This document shows positions 1 through 8,219 of a stretch of DNA of 44,820 nucleotides, piece by piece. The translations under genes and the position numbers were made by a program. The stretch is taken from NCBI RefSeq assembly GCF_030682035.1, contig NZ_JAUXQZ010000019.1:1-44820 (forward strand), in the 5' to 3' direction. Source of the stretch: Brevundimonas sp. GTDB taxonomy: Bacteria; Pseudomonadota; Alphaproteobacteria; Caulobacterales; Caulobacteraceae. The notes under the pieces are model-generated. The model was not told the DNA's origin. It saw only the letters and a program-made list of their open reading frames with translations, and made no database searches. Position 1 is the first letter of the stretch, and each line of letters opens with the position of its first letter.

Positions 1-120
1 ATCGAGCGCTGCTTCAACAGGCTCAAGCACTTCCGCCGCTTCGCAACACGCTTCGACCGGCTAGCCAGCCACTACCTGGCCTTCATCCACATCGCCGCCT
101 CCATGCTCTGGATGCGCTGA
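1..120 (+). pseudogene. IS5-family transposase, C-terminal tail (cut by window edge)
   Basis: The first 39 codons read as the C-terminal end of an IS5-type DDE transposase: a motif beginning IERCFNRLKHFRR, then a hydrophobic stretch ending in MLWMR and a TGA stop. The conserved ERCFNRLKxFRR(F/I)ATR pattern is typical of IS5-group transposases in alphaproteobacteria. The 5' part lies outside the window, so it cannot be said whether the element is intact. The stop is only 13 bp from the end of the convergent methyltransferase gene, so the element's terminal repeat must be very short or must overlap that gene's 3' end. Confidence 0.8.
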
Positions 121-133
121 ATGTCGATTCGTC

Positions 134-748
134 CTAGTCTATCCGGCACAGGCAATACATGAACTGCTGAGGCGTGCCCCAAGGCGTCTCGTGTAACTCT
201 GTGGCGCTATCCAACAAGCGAAAATGCGGTCCGAACTCGCCGTGGAGACTACCGGCGTCGTACCGAACCACGTCCAGTCCGCTGCACTTCTCCGGTCCAT
301 CCAGTCCGAAGGTCGCGACAATGACATGACCCCCACGCTTGACGGTGCGGGCAACCTGACGGACGTATGCGACCCTGTCGTCCGCACTCGTCAGGAAGTG
401 GAACACCGCCCGGTCGTGCCAAACATCGTAGCGAGCGGTTTCCAACTCGACTGCGGTAATGTCGCCCGCGACCCAGTGCACGGACGTCGCAGAGCAACCG
501 AGGCGGGCTTTCGCCACCCCTATCGCGGCCGGCGAAATGTCGAGCACGGTCACGTCGCGGTAGTCGTGTGCAAGCAGGTCATCGACCAGGGTAGCTTCGC
601 CGCCACCAACGTCGATGATCGCGCTTGCTCGATCCGGCGCAGCATCTTCGATCAGACGGAGTGAAACCTCGAGGTGAGGTCGATACCAACTCACCTCGTC
701 TACCGCCTTGGTCTGGTAGACGTGTTCCCAATGCGTTTTCGCGCTCAT
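134..748 (-). CDS. class I SAM-dependent methyltransferase (small, accessory)
   Basis: A 204-residue protein with a Rossmann-type methyltransferase fold. Motif I (IIDVGGGEATL) lies near residues 42-52, the acidic strand 2 (VTVLDIS) near 66-72, and a post-I segment (RYDVWHDRAVFHFL) follows. The N-terminal WEHVYQTK...SWYRPH pattern belongs to a small methyltransferase group resembling trans-aconitate or TPMT-like enzymes; the substrate cannot be read from the sequence. The ATG at 748 is preferred because GGAGCGGGG lies just upstream. An upstream GTG at 814 would add 22 residues with no match to the fold. The gene sits between an IS5 tail and an IS30 remnant, which suggests it arrived with mobile DNA. 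Confidence 0.85.
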   Translation of the reverse strand: MSAKTHWEHVYQTKAVDEVSWYRPHLEVSLRLIEDAAPDRASAIIDVGGGEATLVDDLLAHDYRDVTVLDISPAAIGVAKARLGCSATSVHWVAGDITAVELETARYDVWHDRAVFHFLTSADDRVAYVRQVARTVKRGGHVIVATFGLDGPEKCSGLDVVRYDAGSLHGEFGPHFRLLDSATELHETPWGTPQQFMYCLCRID

Positions 749-841
749 CGTCCCCGCTCCCAGGCCTTCTCGAAGAAGCTGGGCTTGCCTCGTTTGAAAT
801 GCCAGAGGCGGCACATCGAATATCCGCCAAGGGTGGTGGGC

Positions 842-940
842 TCAACTGATCGCCGCAGCACACTCGGCGAAGGTCTCCGCTGGCGTGCGATAGAGCAGGG
901 TCTTTCTGGGCGTTCGTTGAGCTGGCGGGCGATGACGCTG
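842..940 (-). pseudogene. IS30-family transposase remnant, C-terminal end, frameshifted
   Basis: On the minus strand one frame reads VIARQLNERP. After a single missing base the next frame reads RKTLLYRTPAETFAE and ends shortly after at a TGA (842-844). Together these match the C-terminal LNxRPRKTLgxxTPAExFAE signature of IS30-family transposases. The one-base deletion falls at the RP/RK boundary, and no homology is visible upstream of about 940, so only the last 30 or so codons remain. It is a dead fragment marking an old insertion or recombination point. Confidence 0.65.
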
Positions 941-1578
941 TGCTCACAATCCACCGATTGTCAGCATATCCCGCCCCGCCAACCCGCTGATTCCGTTCCG
1001 CTTCCCGAAAATTCAGCGTCCCCAGCCCGCCATAGCAGGGCCCGCTTCCATAATCCCCGTTCCGTCGCAGGGAAGGGTGCAGGGCCTTGCGATCTTGTCG
1101 CGGCGGGAACGGGATGAGCGGGAGGGGGTCGCACCTCAACGCAGAGCGGATCGCGAGCGCCTCCGGGCCTCAAGCAGCGAGCCGCCGCGCGGCGGGGGTC
1201 AGGCTCCCACAGCCCGGCCTCAAGTCGCGAGCCCCCGTGGGGCGAGCATAGGCCAGGCGTCAAGGGCGACGGGCAGGGAACCCGCGCCGTTCCGGGGTGG
1301 AGGAACGGGCGGCGGAGCCGCCCGGACGAACGGTTCGCAAGGCTCCGACCCGCCCGCCGGAGGCCATGTCGGCAGGGCGTCAACAGCGCCGCTGGTCCTG
1401 AAAGAGCTCACCACTGCCTTTCAGGCCGACAGCTCCCGGTCAGACATTCCGTGCGGAGCGACGTCGCGAAGCCGAAACACACTCTCCCATGGTCTCCGGG
1501 CTTCGCGCCTGGCGCTCCGCCGGCCCTTCCCATCTCAACCGCTTCGCCTGAAGCGGCGATGAGTCATGCGCCAAACCT
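941..1578. other. GC-rich non-coding stretch with short palindromes
   Basis: No open frame here shows a recognisable domain or a credible start. The stretch carries two imperfect repeat units beginning GGCCTCAAG, at about 1167 and 1215. Each is followed by CGAGCC and a small hairpin (CCGCCGCGCGGCGG and GCCCCCGTGGGGC). A further palindrome, GGGCGGCGGAGCCGCCC, lies near 1309-1325, and a hairpin CCGCTTC/GAAGCGG near 1541-1558. It may be degenerate mobile DNA or a structured RNA. I tested it by eye against tmRNA, RNase P RNA, SRP RNA and 6S RNA landmarks and saw none. Confidence 0.5.
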
Positions 1579-1749
1579 TCTCCCTCCCCTTCATGGGGAG
1601 TGGAGGATGGATTGGCGGAGCCAATCCGACGACGGGCGAGCCTCTGGCGAGCCTGGGTGGGGAACGCCCGTCCCGCACGGACCGCACCCGGCTTCGTCCT
1701 TCCCCACCCGGTCGCTTCGCGACCACCCTCCCCACGCGGGGGAGGGAGA
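1579..1749. repeat. short inverted-repeat element (MITE/REP-like), copy 1
   Basis: The left end starts TCTCCCTCCCCTTCATGGGG. The reverse complement of the right end starts TCTCCCTCCCCCGCGTGGGG. Each end is itself a hairpin (CTCCCC...GGGGAG) followed by a second small hairpin: GATTGG/CCAATC on the left, GTCGC/GCGAC on the right. This nested layout is shared with the elements at 7241-7399 and 38087-38230. No ORF inside is credible. The element lies just upstream of the ppiD-trp promoter region. Confidence 0.7.
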
Positions 1750-1783
1750 AACGACACAGCGGCCCAACAAAGACGCCTTCGTC

Positions 1784-1812
1784 TTGCCGTGCTGGCCGCT
1801 GACACCCTATAG
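1784..1812 (+). promoter_or_regulatory. putative promoter of ppiD-trpE
   Basis: TTGCCG (1784-1789), a 17-bp spacer and CTATAG (1807-1812) lie about 40 bp before the ppiD start. The fit is fair for an alphaproteobacterial housekeeping promoter. No trp leader peptide or attenuator is visible between this site and ppiD. Confidence 0.35.
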
Positions 1813-1851
1813 GCCAGACAGCACCCTTGCCGCTGATCGCCAGGACCGACC

Positions 1852-3798
1852 ATGCTCACCGCCTTCCGCACCTTCGCCAAATCGAAATGGGCCATCGGCC
1901 TGCTGGTTGTCCTGGCCCTCGGCCTGCTGGTCACGGGCGGATCGCAGATGGATGTTTTGGCCAACCTGGGTCCGAAGCATGTGGTCTCGGCGGGCGACCG
2001 CAACCTGAGCCAGACCGAGTTCCGCGGCGAACTGGACCGTATCCGCGAGCAGGCCCAGCAACAGGCCGGCCGCGCGCTCGACTTCGAGGAACTGATCGGT
2101 GAAGGTGGCCTGCGTCAGTATCTGGAGCAGAAGTCGCAACAGCTCGGCTTCGTGAACTGGGCCTGGAAGGCCGGCATCCGTCCGGGCGAGGAGCTGGTCC
2201 TGCGCCAGATTCGCCAGGCTCCCGCCTTCTTCGACAACGTCACGGGTCAGTTCAGCGAGGAGCAGTACCGCTCCAAACTCGCTGAGGGCAACGCCACGCC
2301 CGAAATGTTCGAGGCGCAGCTGCGCGACCAGTATTCCACCCAGCACTACGGCGCCGCCCTCGGCGCCGGCATGCGCCTTCCGCGCGTCTATGGCGCCATC
2401 CTGGCCAGCCAGGCGCTTGAGACCCGCGACGCCCGCTGGTTCACCGTGACCCAGGCCATGGCGGGCGCGGCGGGCGTTCCGACCGACGCCCAGCTGACCG
2501 CCTTGATGAACCAGAACGCCGACCAGCTGCGTATGCCCGAATCCCGCACCGCCTCGGTGGTGCTGTTCGACGACGGCGCGGCCGCCCCGGCCGAACTGAC
2601 CGAGGCCCGCATCCAGGAGCGGTTCAACTTCCGCCGCGACGCCCTGTCGCTGCCCGAGAAGCGCTCCTTCGTCACCCTGACCGCACCGAACCGCGCCGCC
2701 GCGGACCGTATCGCCAACGCCTTGCGCGGCGGCCAGTCTCCCGCCGACGTCGCCCGCGCCAACAGCATCCAGCCGGCCGAATACGTTGACACCCCGCGCA
2801 GCGCCCTGGGCGATCCGGCTGTCGCCGCCGCCGTCTTCGGCCTGGCCGCCAATCAGGTCTCCGCCCCGGTCCAGGCCGGCGTCGGCTTTGTCGTCGCTCG
2901 CGTGACCAGCATCCAGCCCGGCCGGGCCGCGACCCTGGCCGACGTCCGCGACCAGGTAATCGCCGAGCTTCGCACCGAGGACGCCCGCGCCTCCGTCTAT
3001 CGCCGGGTCGAGGCCTATGAGAAGGCCCGCCAGGACGGCAAGACGCTGGACGTCGCCGTGCGCGAGGTCGGCGCCCGGGTGATCCGGATTCCGCCGATTC
3101 GTCAGGACGGCAAACTCCGCAACGGCCAGGACATCAACCCGCCCCTGCCGCCGCAACTGATCCAGACCATGTGGAGCCTGGGCAAGGGCGCCGAGAGCGA
3201 AGTGGTCGACATGGGCCAGGGCCAGTATTTCGTGGTCCGCCTCGACGACATCATGCCGGCGGCCCTGCCGCCGCTGGCCGGCATCCGCGAGCCGCTGGCC
3301 CGGCAATGGGTGCTGCGCGAGAACGCCCGCCTGCTCAGCACGCGCGCCAACGCGCTCGCCGCCCGTGTGCGCGGCGGCGAAGACCTGGCCGCCGTCGCCG
3401 CCTCGGTCGGCGCGACCCTGCAGACGGGAACCGGCCTGAACCGCCAGTCCGCCGAACAGAACGGACAGGGCGTCATCGCCGGCGTGTTCAGCAGCGGCCG
3501 CGGGGAGCCCTTCTCGCAGCAGAACACGGCCGACACCTTCGTCATCGGTCGCACGGAGCGCATCACCGGGGCGGTGCCGGCCCTGGCCGCTCCGGTCGCT
3601 GAACAGTTCCGTCAGCGCATGGCCGGCGACCACGTCAACGCCGTCGGCGAGGTGGCCATCGCCGCCGCCGCCGCCCGCAGCAAGGCCGAATACGACGAGC
3701 CCCTGGCCCGGATGTCCCTGGGCCTGCCGGCCGAAGCGCCCGCCGCCCCCGCTTCGCCCGCCGCTCCGGCATCGCCGGGCGCCCCGCCGGCGCGATGA
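1852..3798 (+). CDS. ppiD: peptidyl-prolyl cis-trans isomerase, PpiD/SurA family
   Basis: A 648-residue periplasmic folding factor anchored in the inner membrane. One N-terminal membrane helix (about 13-30, WAIGLLVVLALGLL) is followed by a SurA-N/PpiD-type chaperone region (about 35-200) and a divergent parvulin-type domain (about 260-370) ending in FGLAANQVSAPVQ...FVVARV, which fits the parvulin C-terminal strand. A long C-terminal region ends in an Ala/Pro-rich tail. It probably assists proteins leaving the Sec translocon. The ATG at 1852 follows AGGA at suitable spacing. Its stop overlaps the trpE start (ATGA), so it is the first gene of the trp transcript. Its place before trpE is shared with relatives, as I recall. 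Confidence 0.88.
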   Translation: MLTAFRTFAKSKWAIGLLVVLALGLLVTGGSQMDVLANLGPKHVVSAGDRNLSQTEFRGELDRIREQAQQQAGRALDFEELIGEGGLRQYLEQKSQQLGFVNWAWKAGIRPGEELVLRQIRQAPAFFDNVTGQFSEEQYRSKLAEGNATPEMFEAQLRDQYSTQHYGAALGAGMRLPRVYGAILASQALETRDARWFTVTQAMAGAAGVPTDAQLTALMNQNADQLRMPESRTASVVLFDDGAAAPAELTEARIQERFNFRRDALSLPEKRSFVTLTAPNRAAADRIANALRGGQSPADVARANSIQPAEYVDTPRSALGDPAVAAAVFGLAANQVSAPVQAGVGFVVARVTSIQPGRAATLADVRDQVIAELRTEDARASVYRRVEAYEKARQDGKTLDVAVREVGARVIRIPPIRQDGKLRNGQDINPPLPPQLIQTMWSLGKGAESEVVDMGQGQYFVVRLDDIMPAALPPLAGIREPLARQWVLRENARLLSTRANALAARVRGGEDLAAVAASVGATLQTGTGLNRQSAEQNGQGVIAGVFSSGRGEPFSQQNTADTFVIGRTERITGAVPALAAPVAEQFRQRMAGDHVNAVGEVAIAAAAARSKAEYDEPLARMSLGLPAEAPAAPASPAAPASPGAPPAR

Positions 3799-5306
3799 CG
3801 ACCGGCGGCGAAGGCGGTTTCGCCGAATTCGAACGCGGTTGGTCGCGGGACCGCCCGCAGGTGGTCATCCGCAGGCTGGTGGACGACCTCGAGACGCCGG
3901 TCTCGGCCTTCCTCAAGGTCGGGCATGGCCGCACCCACGCCTTTCTGCTGGAATCGGTCGAAGGCGGCGCCGTCAACGGCCGCTATTCGATCATCACCCG
4001 CGAGCCGGACGTGGTCTGGCGCTGCCGGGGCGGCGCAGCTGAGCTGGCGCGGGGCGACGACATCGCCCCCGGCCGGTTCGAGCCCGAAGCCTCTGACGCC
4101 CTGACATCGCTGCGCGCCCTGATGGCGGCGTCGCGGTTCGACCTGCCCGCAGACCTGCCGCCCATGGCCGCGGGCCTGTTCGGGGTCTTCGGCTATGACA
4201 TGGTGCGGCTGCTGGAGCCGCTCGGCGCGCCCAACCCCGACCCACTGGACCTGCCGGACGCAGTGCTGACCCGCCCCGCCCTGGTCGCCATCTTCGATTC
4301 GGTCAGCCACGAGATCGTGCTGGTGTCGGCCGCCTACCCCGACAGCGGGCTCGGCGGCCGGACGGCCTTCGACGCCGCTGTGGCGCGGCTCGACCGGTTC
4401 GAGGCCGACCTGCGAAGGCCGCTGCCGGCCCTGCCCGCGCCGGTCGAGACGGAAATCGCCCCGTTCCGTTCAGCCGTCGGCGACGCGGACTTCGCGGCCA
4501 AAGTCGCTCAGGCCAAGGACTATATCGCCGCCGGCGACATCTTTCAGGTCGTGCTCAGTCACCGGTTCGCCGCGCCGTGGACGACCGATCCGTTCGCCTT
4601 CTACCGCTCGCTGCGGCGGCGGAACCCGTCGCCCTATCTGTTCTACCTCGACTTCGGCGACTTTCAGCTGGCCGGGTCCAGCCCCGAGATTCTGGTCCGG
4701 CTCAAGAATGGCCGCGTCACCATCCGTCCGCTCGCCGGCACCCGGCCGCGTGGCGAGACGCCCGAGGCCGACCAGGCGCTGGAGGCCGAACTGCTGGCCG
4801 ATCCGAAAGAACGGGCCGAGCATCTGATGCTGCTGGACCTCGGCCGCAACGACGTCGGCCGCGTCGCCGCCCCGGGCACGGTCGAGGTGATCGAGAGCTT
4901 CCGGGTCGAACGCTACAGCTCGGTGATGCACATCGTCTCCGAGGTCCAGGGCGACGCCCATCCCGACCTCGACGCCGTGGACACCCTGCTCGCCGCCCTG
5001 CCCGCCGGCACCCTGTCCGGCGCGCCCAAGGTGCGGGCGATGGAGATCATCGACGAGCTGGAGAGCGTCAAGCGCGGCGTCGGCTACGGCGGCGGCGTCG
5101 GCTATATCTCGGCCGGCGGCGAGGCTGACATCTGCATCGTGCTCAGGACTGCCCTGTTCGCCGACGGCAAGATCCACGTCCAGGCCGGCGCGGGCGTCGT
5201 CGCCGACAGCAATCCGGCCGCGGAATACGCGGAGACTTTCGCAAAGGCCCGCGCCCCCATGCGCGCCGCCGAGGACGCCTGGCGCTACCCGTTCGGCAAT
5301 CGCTGA
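3795..5306 (+). CDS. trpE: anthranilate synthase component I
   Basis: A 503-residue enzyme that converts chorismate to anthranilate with ammonia supplied by TrpG. The N-terminal domain contains LLES at 51-54, the motif associated with tryptophan feedback inhibition. The chorismate-binding domain shows DIFQVVLSHRF, LAGSSPEILVR, IRPLAGTRPRG, DLGRNDVGRV, LPAGTLSGAPKVRAMEIID and GYISAGGEADICIVLR in the expected order. Length is normal for stand-alone TrpE. The start overlaps the ppiD stop by ATGA, which suggests coupled translation. The N-terminal motif and neighbouring trpGDC favour trpE over the folate enzyme pabB. Confidence 0.97.
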   Translation: MTTGGEGGFAEFERGWSRDRPQVVIRRLVDDLETPVSAFLKVGHGRTHAFLLESVEGGAVNGRYSIITREPDVVWRCRGGAAELARGDDIAPGRFEPEASDALTSLRALMAASRFDLPADLPPMAAGLFGVFGYDMVRLLEPLGAPNPDPLDLPDAVLTRPALVAIFDSVSHEIVLVSAAYPDSGLGGRTAFDAAVARLDRFEADLRRPLPALPAPVETEIAPFRSAVGDADFAAKVAQAKDYIAAGDIFQVVLSHRFAAPWTTDPFAFYRSLRRRNPSPYLFYLDFGDFQLAGSSPEILVRLKNGRVTIRPLAGTRPRGETPEADQALEAELLADPKERAEHLMLLDLGRNDVGRVAAPGTVEVIESFRVERYSSVMHIVSEVQGDAHPDLDAVDTLLAALPAGTLSGAPKVRAMEIIDELESVKRGVGYGGGVGYISAGGEADICIVLRTALFADGKIHVQAGAGVVADSNPAAEYAETFAKARAPMRAAEDAWRYPFGNR

Positions 5307-5315
5307 ATTCTGGCG

Positions 5316-5498
5316 CTAGGGCAGGGCCGAGACCACCGGTTCGTCGAACCGCACGCCCGGCCCCAGCACCATGACACCGGCCATCAGCACCGCGGCCATC
5401 GCGGCCAGCGCTGCGGCGCCAAGGGCGGCGTAAGGGCTGGGCCGCGCGGCCGATGGCGTCAGCAGCATGCGCGCCTTGGTGATGCTTGTGTACGCCAT
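5316..5498 (-). CDS. small membrane protein of unknown function
   Basis: A 60-residue ORF on the strand opposite the trp genes, filling most of the gap between trpE and trpG. Residues 22-46 are strongly hydrophobic ([24 protein letters not shown]), predicting one membrane helix after a basic N-terminus. Codon third positions are GC-rich like the neighbours, and a GGGGG tract lies about 8 bp before the ATG, so the gene is plausible. The family is not recognised. Its location means transcription from trpE into trpG would run antisense to it. Confidence 0.6.
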   Translation of the reverse strand: MAYTSITKARMLLTPSAARPSPYAALGAAALAAMAAVLMAGVMVLGPGVRFDEPVVSALP

Positions 5499-5567
5499 GA
5501 AACCCCCGCGAACTTCAGCGGCAGGTTCGGGCGGGTTCGGTTAACGAAGACTTACCGTCACAGCCGC

Positions 5568-5595
5568 TTGGCGCGGCCTCGCGCACACCCTAGAA
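5568..5595 (+). promoter_or_regulatory. putative trpG promoter
   Basis: TTGGCGC (5568-5574) and CCTAGAAG (CTAGAA at 5590-5595) are separated by 14 bases, close to the Caulobacter pattern TTGACGS-N10-14-GCTANAWC. Initiation 6-8 bases downstream would fall at or just before the trpG ATG (5604), predicting a leaderless or nearly leaderless mRNA. No good ribosome binding site precedes that ATG. Confidence 0.4.
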
Positions 5596-5603
5596 GCCAG
5601 ACC

Positions 5604-6194
5604 ATGATCCTCGTCGTCGACAACTACGACAGCTTCACCTGGAATCTCGTCCACTACCTCGCGGAGTTGGGCGCGGAGACGCGTGTCGTGCGCAATGACG
5701 ACCTGACCGCCGCCGAGGCCTGGGCGCTGAAGCCCGAGGCCGTGCTGCTCTCGCCCGGCCCCTGCACGCCCAACGAGGCCGGCATTTGCCTCGCCATCCT
5801 TGATACCGCCCCGCTCGACATGCCGATCTTCGGCGTCTGCCTCGGCCATCAGGCCATGGGCCAGGCCTTCGGCGGCGAGGTGATCCGCGCCAAGGCCCTG
5901 ATGCACGGCAAGACCTCGCCGATCGAGCATGAGGGCCGCAGCGTCTTCAAGGGGCTGCCCTCGCCCTTCACCGCCACCCGCTACCATTCGCTGGCCGTGC
6001 GCCGCGAAACCCTGCCCGACGTTCTGGAAGTGACCGCCTGGACCGCCGACGGCGAGATCATGGGCCTCGCCCACCGGACGCGTCCGATCCACGGCGTCCA
6101 GTTCCACCCCGAATCCATCGCCACCGAACACGGCCACGACCTGCTGGCGAATTTCCTCGACCTCGCCAACATCAAGCGCCGGGCCATGGTCTGA
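5604..6194 (+). CDS. trpG: anthranilate synthase component II (glutamine amidotransferase)
   Basis: A 196-residue class I glutamine amidotransferase that supplies ammonia to TrpE. The catalytic triad is visible as C79 (FGVCLGHQ), H168 and E170 (HPES); the oxyanion-loop motif [11 protein letters not shown] lies at 50-60. The ATG at 5604 gives the usual TrpG N-terminus [16 protein letters not shown]; an upstream TTG would add 12 unconserved residues. Its TGA overlaps the trpD ATG (TGATG). As in other bacteria the subunit may also serve p-aminobenzoate synthesis, which cannot be judged here. Confidence 0.96.
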   Translation: MILVVDNYDSFTWNLVHYLAELGAETRVVRNDDLTAAEAWALKPEAVLLSPGPCTPNEAGICLAILDTAPLDMPIFGVCLGHQAMGQAFGGEVIRAKALMHGKTSPIEHEGRSVFKGLPSPFTATRYHSLAVRRETLPDVLEVTAWTADGEIMGLAHRTRPIHGVQFHPESIATEHGHDLLANFLDLANIKRRAMV

Positions 6195-7225
6195 TGGCCG
6201 ACAACTTCAAACCCCTGCTGGCCAAGCTGGTCGACGGCCGTATCCTGTCGGCCGACGAGGCTCATGCCTTCTTCGCCGCCTGCCTGCGCGGCGAGCCGAC
6301 CCCGGCCCAGGTCGCCGCCGCCGTCACCGCCCTGCGCATCCGCGGCGAGACGGTCGAGGAGATCGCCGCCTTCGCCACCGCCATGCGCGAGGCCGCCCGC
6401 ACGCTCGACCATCCCTATGACGCCATCGACACCTGCGGCACCGGCGGCGACGGCCAGCACACCTTCAACATCTCGACCGCCGCCGCCCTGGTGCTGGCCG
6501 GCGCGGGCCTGAAGGTGGCCAAACACGGCAACCGGGCGATGAGTTCGAAGTCCGGGTCCTCGGACGTGCTCTCGGTGCTGGGCGTCAACCTGCAGGCCAG
6601 CCCGGCCCAGCAGCGCCGCTCGCTGGACGAGGCCGGGATCGCCTTCCTGTTCGCCCCCGCCTACCACGGCGCCATGCGCCACGTCGGGCCGGTGCGGGCC
6701 GAGATCGGCTTCCGCACCGTGTTCAACCTGCTCGGGCCGCTGTCCAACCCCGCCGGCGCCAGGCGTCAGGTCATGGGCGTCTATGATCCCCGCCTGCTTG
6801 AGCCCTTGGCCGAGGTGCTGGGCCGGCTCGGCGCGACCCGCGCCTGGACCGTCCACGGCCAGGGCCTCGACGAACTGACCACCACGGGCGAGACCGAGGT
6901 GGCGGAATGGAAGGACGGCGCCGTCCGCCGCTTCACCGTCACGCCGGAGGACGCCGGCCTGCCGCGCGCCGATCTCGCGGCTCTGCGCGGCGGGGATGCG
7001 GAAGAGAACGCCGTCGCCCTCCGCGCCCTGCTGGACGGGGCCAAGGGCGCCTATCGCGATATCGTCCTGCTCAACGCCGCCGCCGCCCTGGTCGTCGCCG
7101 ACCGCGCCGCCGACCTGGCCGAGGGCGCGGCGCTGGCCGCTGCGGTCATCGACGACGGCCGCGCAGCCAAGGCCTTGGCCGATCTGGTCGAGGCTACAAA
7201 TCGCGAAGTCGAGGCCTGCGAATGA
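6194..7225 (+). CDS. trpD: anthranilate phosphoribosyltransferase
   Basis: A 343-residue enzyme joining anthranilate to PRPP, the second step of tryptophan synthesis. The glycine-rich PRPP loop (DTCGTGGDG), the NIST motif, [13 protein letters not shown] and the anthranilate-site region [16 protein letters not shown]...NLLGPLSNP are all present. Length and order are normal for TrpD, and it is not fused to TrpG. Its start overlaps trpG by one base. A 196-bp gap filled by a repeat element separates it from trpC. Confidence 0.97.
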   Translation: MADNFKPLLAKLVDGRILSADEAHAFFAACLRGEPTPAQVAAAVTALRIRGETVEEIAAFATAMREAARTLDHPYDAIDTCGTGGDGQHTFNISTAAALVLAGAGLKVAKHGNRAMSSKSGSSDVLSVLGVNLQASPAQQRRSLDEAGIAFLFAPAYHGAMRHVGPVRAEIGFRTVFNLLGPLSNPAGARRQVMGVYDPRLLEPLAEVLGRLGATRAWTVHGQGLDELTTTGETEVAEWKDGAVRRFTVTPEDAGLPRADLAALRGGDAEENAVALRALLDGAKGAYRDIVLLNAAAALVVADRAADLAEGAALAAAVIDDGRAAKALADLVEATNREVEACE

Positions 7226-7240
7226 CGCCGCAAACACAAG

Positions 7241-7399
7241 CCCTTCCCCTCGAGGGGGAAGGGTTGGGATGGGGTGGAGCCGGGATTTTTCCGGTGGAGC
7301 TCCGATGGACCCCGTCGATGTCTGCAGAGCCTTTCGCGCCTCGTCCTGCAACGCCCTGCCACCGCCCCATCCCCGACCCTTCCCCGTCGAGGGGAAGGG
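7241..7399. repeat. short inverted-repeat element, copy 2, in the trpD-trpC gap
   Basis: The left end reads CCCTTCCCCTCGAGGGGGAA and the reverse complement of the right end CCCTTCCCCTCGACGGGGAA. Homology continues for about 37 bases (GGGTTGGGATGGGGTGG against GGGTCGGGGATGGGGCGG). Each end folds on itself as CCCTTCCCC/GGGGAAGGG, and the two ends can pair with each other. The layout matches copies 1 and 3. It nearly fills the trpD-trpC intergenic space and has no credible ORF. Confidence 0.75.
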
Positions 7400-7421
7400 A
7401 GCGCGCGGTGGGCGCCGTGCG

Positions 7422-8219
7422 ATGAACGACGTCCTCGCCGAAATCGCCGCCTACAAACGCATCGACGTCGCCCACCGCAAGGCCGTGACGTCTCAGGACG
7501 CCGTCGAGGCGCTGGCGCGGCAGGCGTCCCCGCCTCGCGGCTTTCGCGCCGCGCTGGACGCGGCCCACACCCGCACCGGCCGCCCCGCCCTGATCGCCGA
7601 AATCAAGAAGGCCAGCCCGTCCAAGGGCCTGATCCGCGCCGATTTCGACCCGCCGGCCCTCGCCCGCGCCTATGAGCGCGGCGGCGCGACCTGCCTGTCG
7701 GTGCTGACCGACGGCCCCAGCTTCCAGGGCGACGACGCCTTCCTCGCCGCCGCCCGCGACGCCACCGCCCTGCCCTGTCTGCGCAAGGACTTCCTGGTCG
7801 ATCCCTGGCAGGTCACCGGGAGCCGGGCCCTGGGCGCCGACTGCATCCTGATCATTCTCGCGATGGTCGACGACGCCCTCGCCGCCGACCTGCTGGCCGA
7901 GGCGGAGCGGTTCGGCATGGACGCCCTGATCGAGACCCACGACGAGGCCGAGATGGCCCGCGCCTGCAAGCTGGGCGGCGATCTGGTCGGCATCAACAAC
8001 CGCTCCCTGCGCACCTTCGAGGTCGATCTCGCCGTCACCGAACGGCTGGCCGCGCTCGCCCCGCCCGGAGCCCTGCTGGTCGCCGAGAGCGGCCTCTTCA
8101 CACCGGACGATGTGGCCCGCGTCTCGGACGCCCACGCCCAAGCGGTGCTCGTCGGGGAAAGCCTGATGCGTCAGGCTGACGTAGAGGCGGCGACCCGGAG
8201 ACTGCTCGATTCCCACTGA
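7422..8219 (+). CDS. trpC: indole-3-glycerol phosphate synthase
   Basis: A 265-residue TIM-barrel enzyme converting CdRP to indole-3-glycerol phosphate. Typical motifs are [65 protein letters not shown] and VAESGL, carrying the catalytic Lys and Glu residues. It is the monofunctional form with no TrpF domain. The ATG at 7422 is chosen because the family starts close to it (LAEIAAYKR); the longer upstream frame runs through the repeat element. It is the last trp gene here; trpF, trpB and trpA must lie elsewhere. Confidence 0.96.
   Translation: MNDVLAEIAAYKRIDVAHRKAVTSQDAVEALARQASPPRGFRAALDAAHTRTGRPALIAEIKKASPSKGLIRADFDPPALARAYERGGATCLSVLTDGPSFQGDDAFLAAARDATALPCLRKDFLVDPWQVTGSRALGADCILIILAMVDDALAADLLAEAERFGMDALIETHDEAEMARACKLGGDLVGINNRSLRTFEVDLAVTERLAALAPPGALLVAESGLFTPDDVARVSDAHAQAVLVGESLMRQADVEAATRRLLDSH

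Noticed and set aside
961..1562. Overlapping ORFs of 140-160 codons on both strands
   Set aside because: Pro/Arg/Ala-rich products with no domain, no ribosome binding sites, and they run through palindromes. Such products may be annotated as hypothetical proteins but look non-coding.
1807..3633. A 608-codon minus-strand frame opposite ppiD
   Set aside because: Same GC-bias effect. The product is His/Gly/Arg-rich low-complexity sequence without a fold signature.
6996..7421. N-terminal extension of trpC
   Set aside because: It reads trpD out of frame and then the repeat element. Family N-termini match the ATG at 7422.
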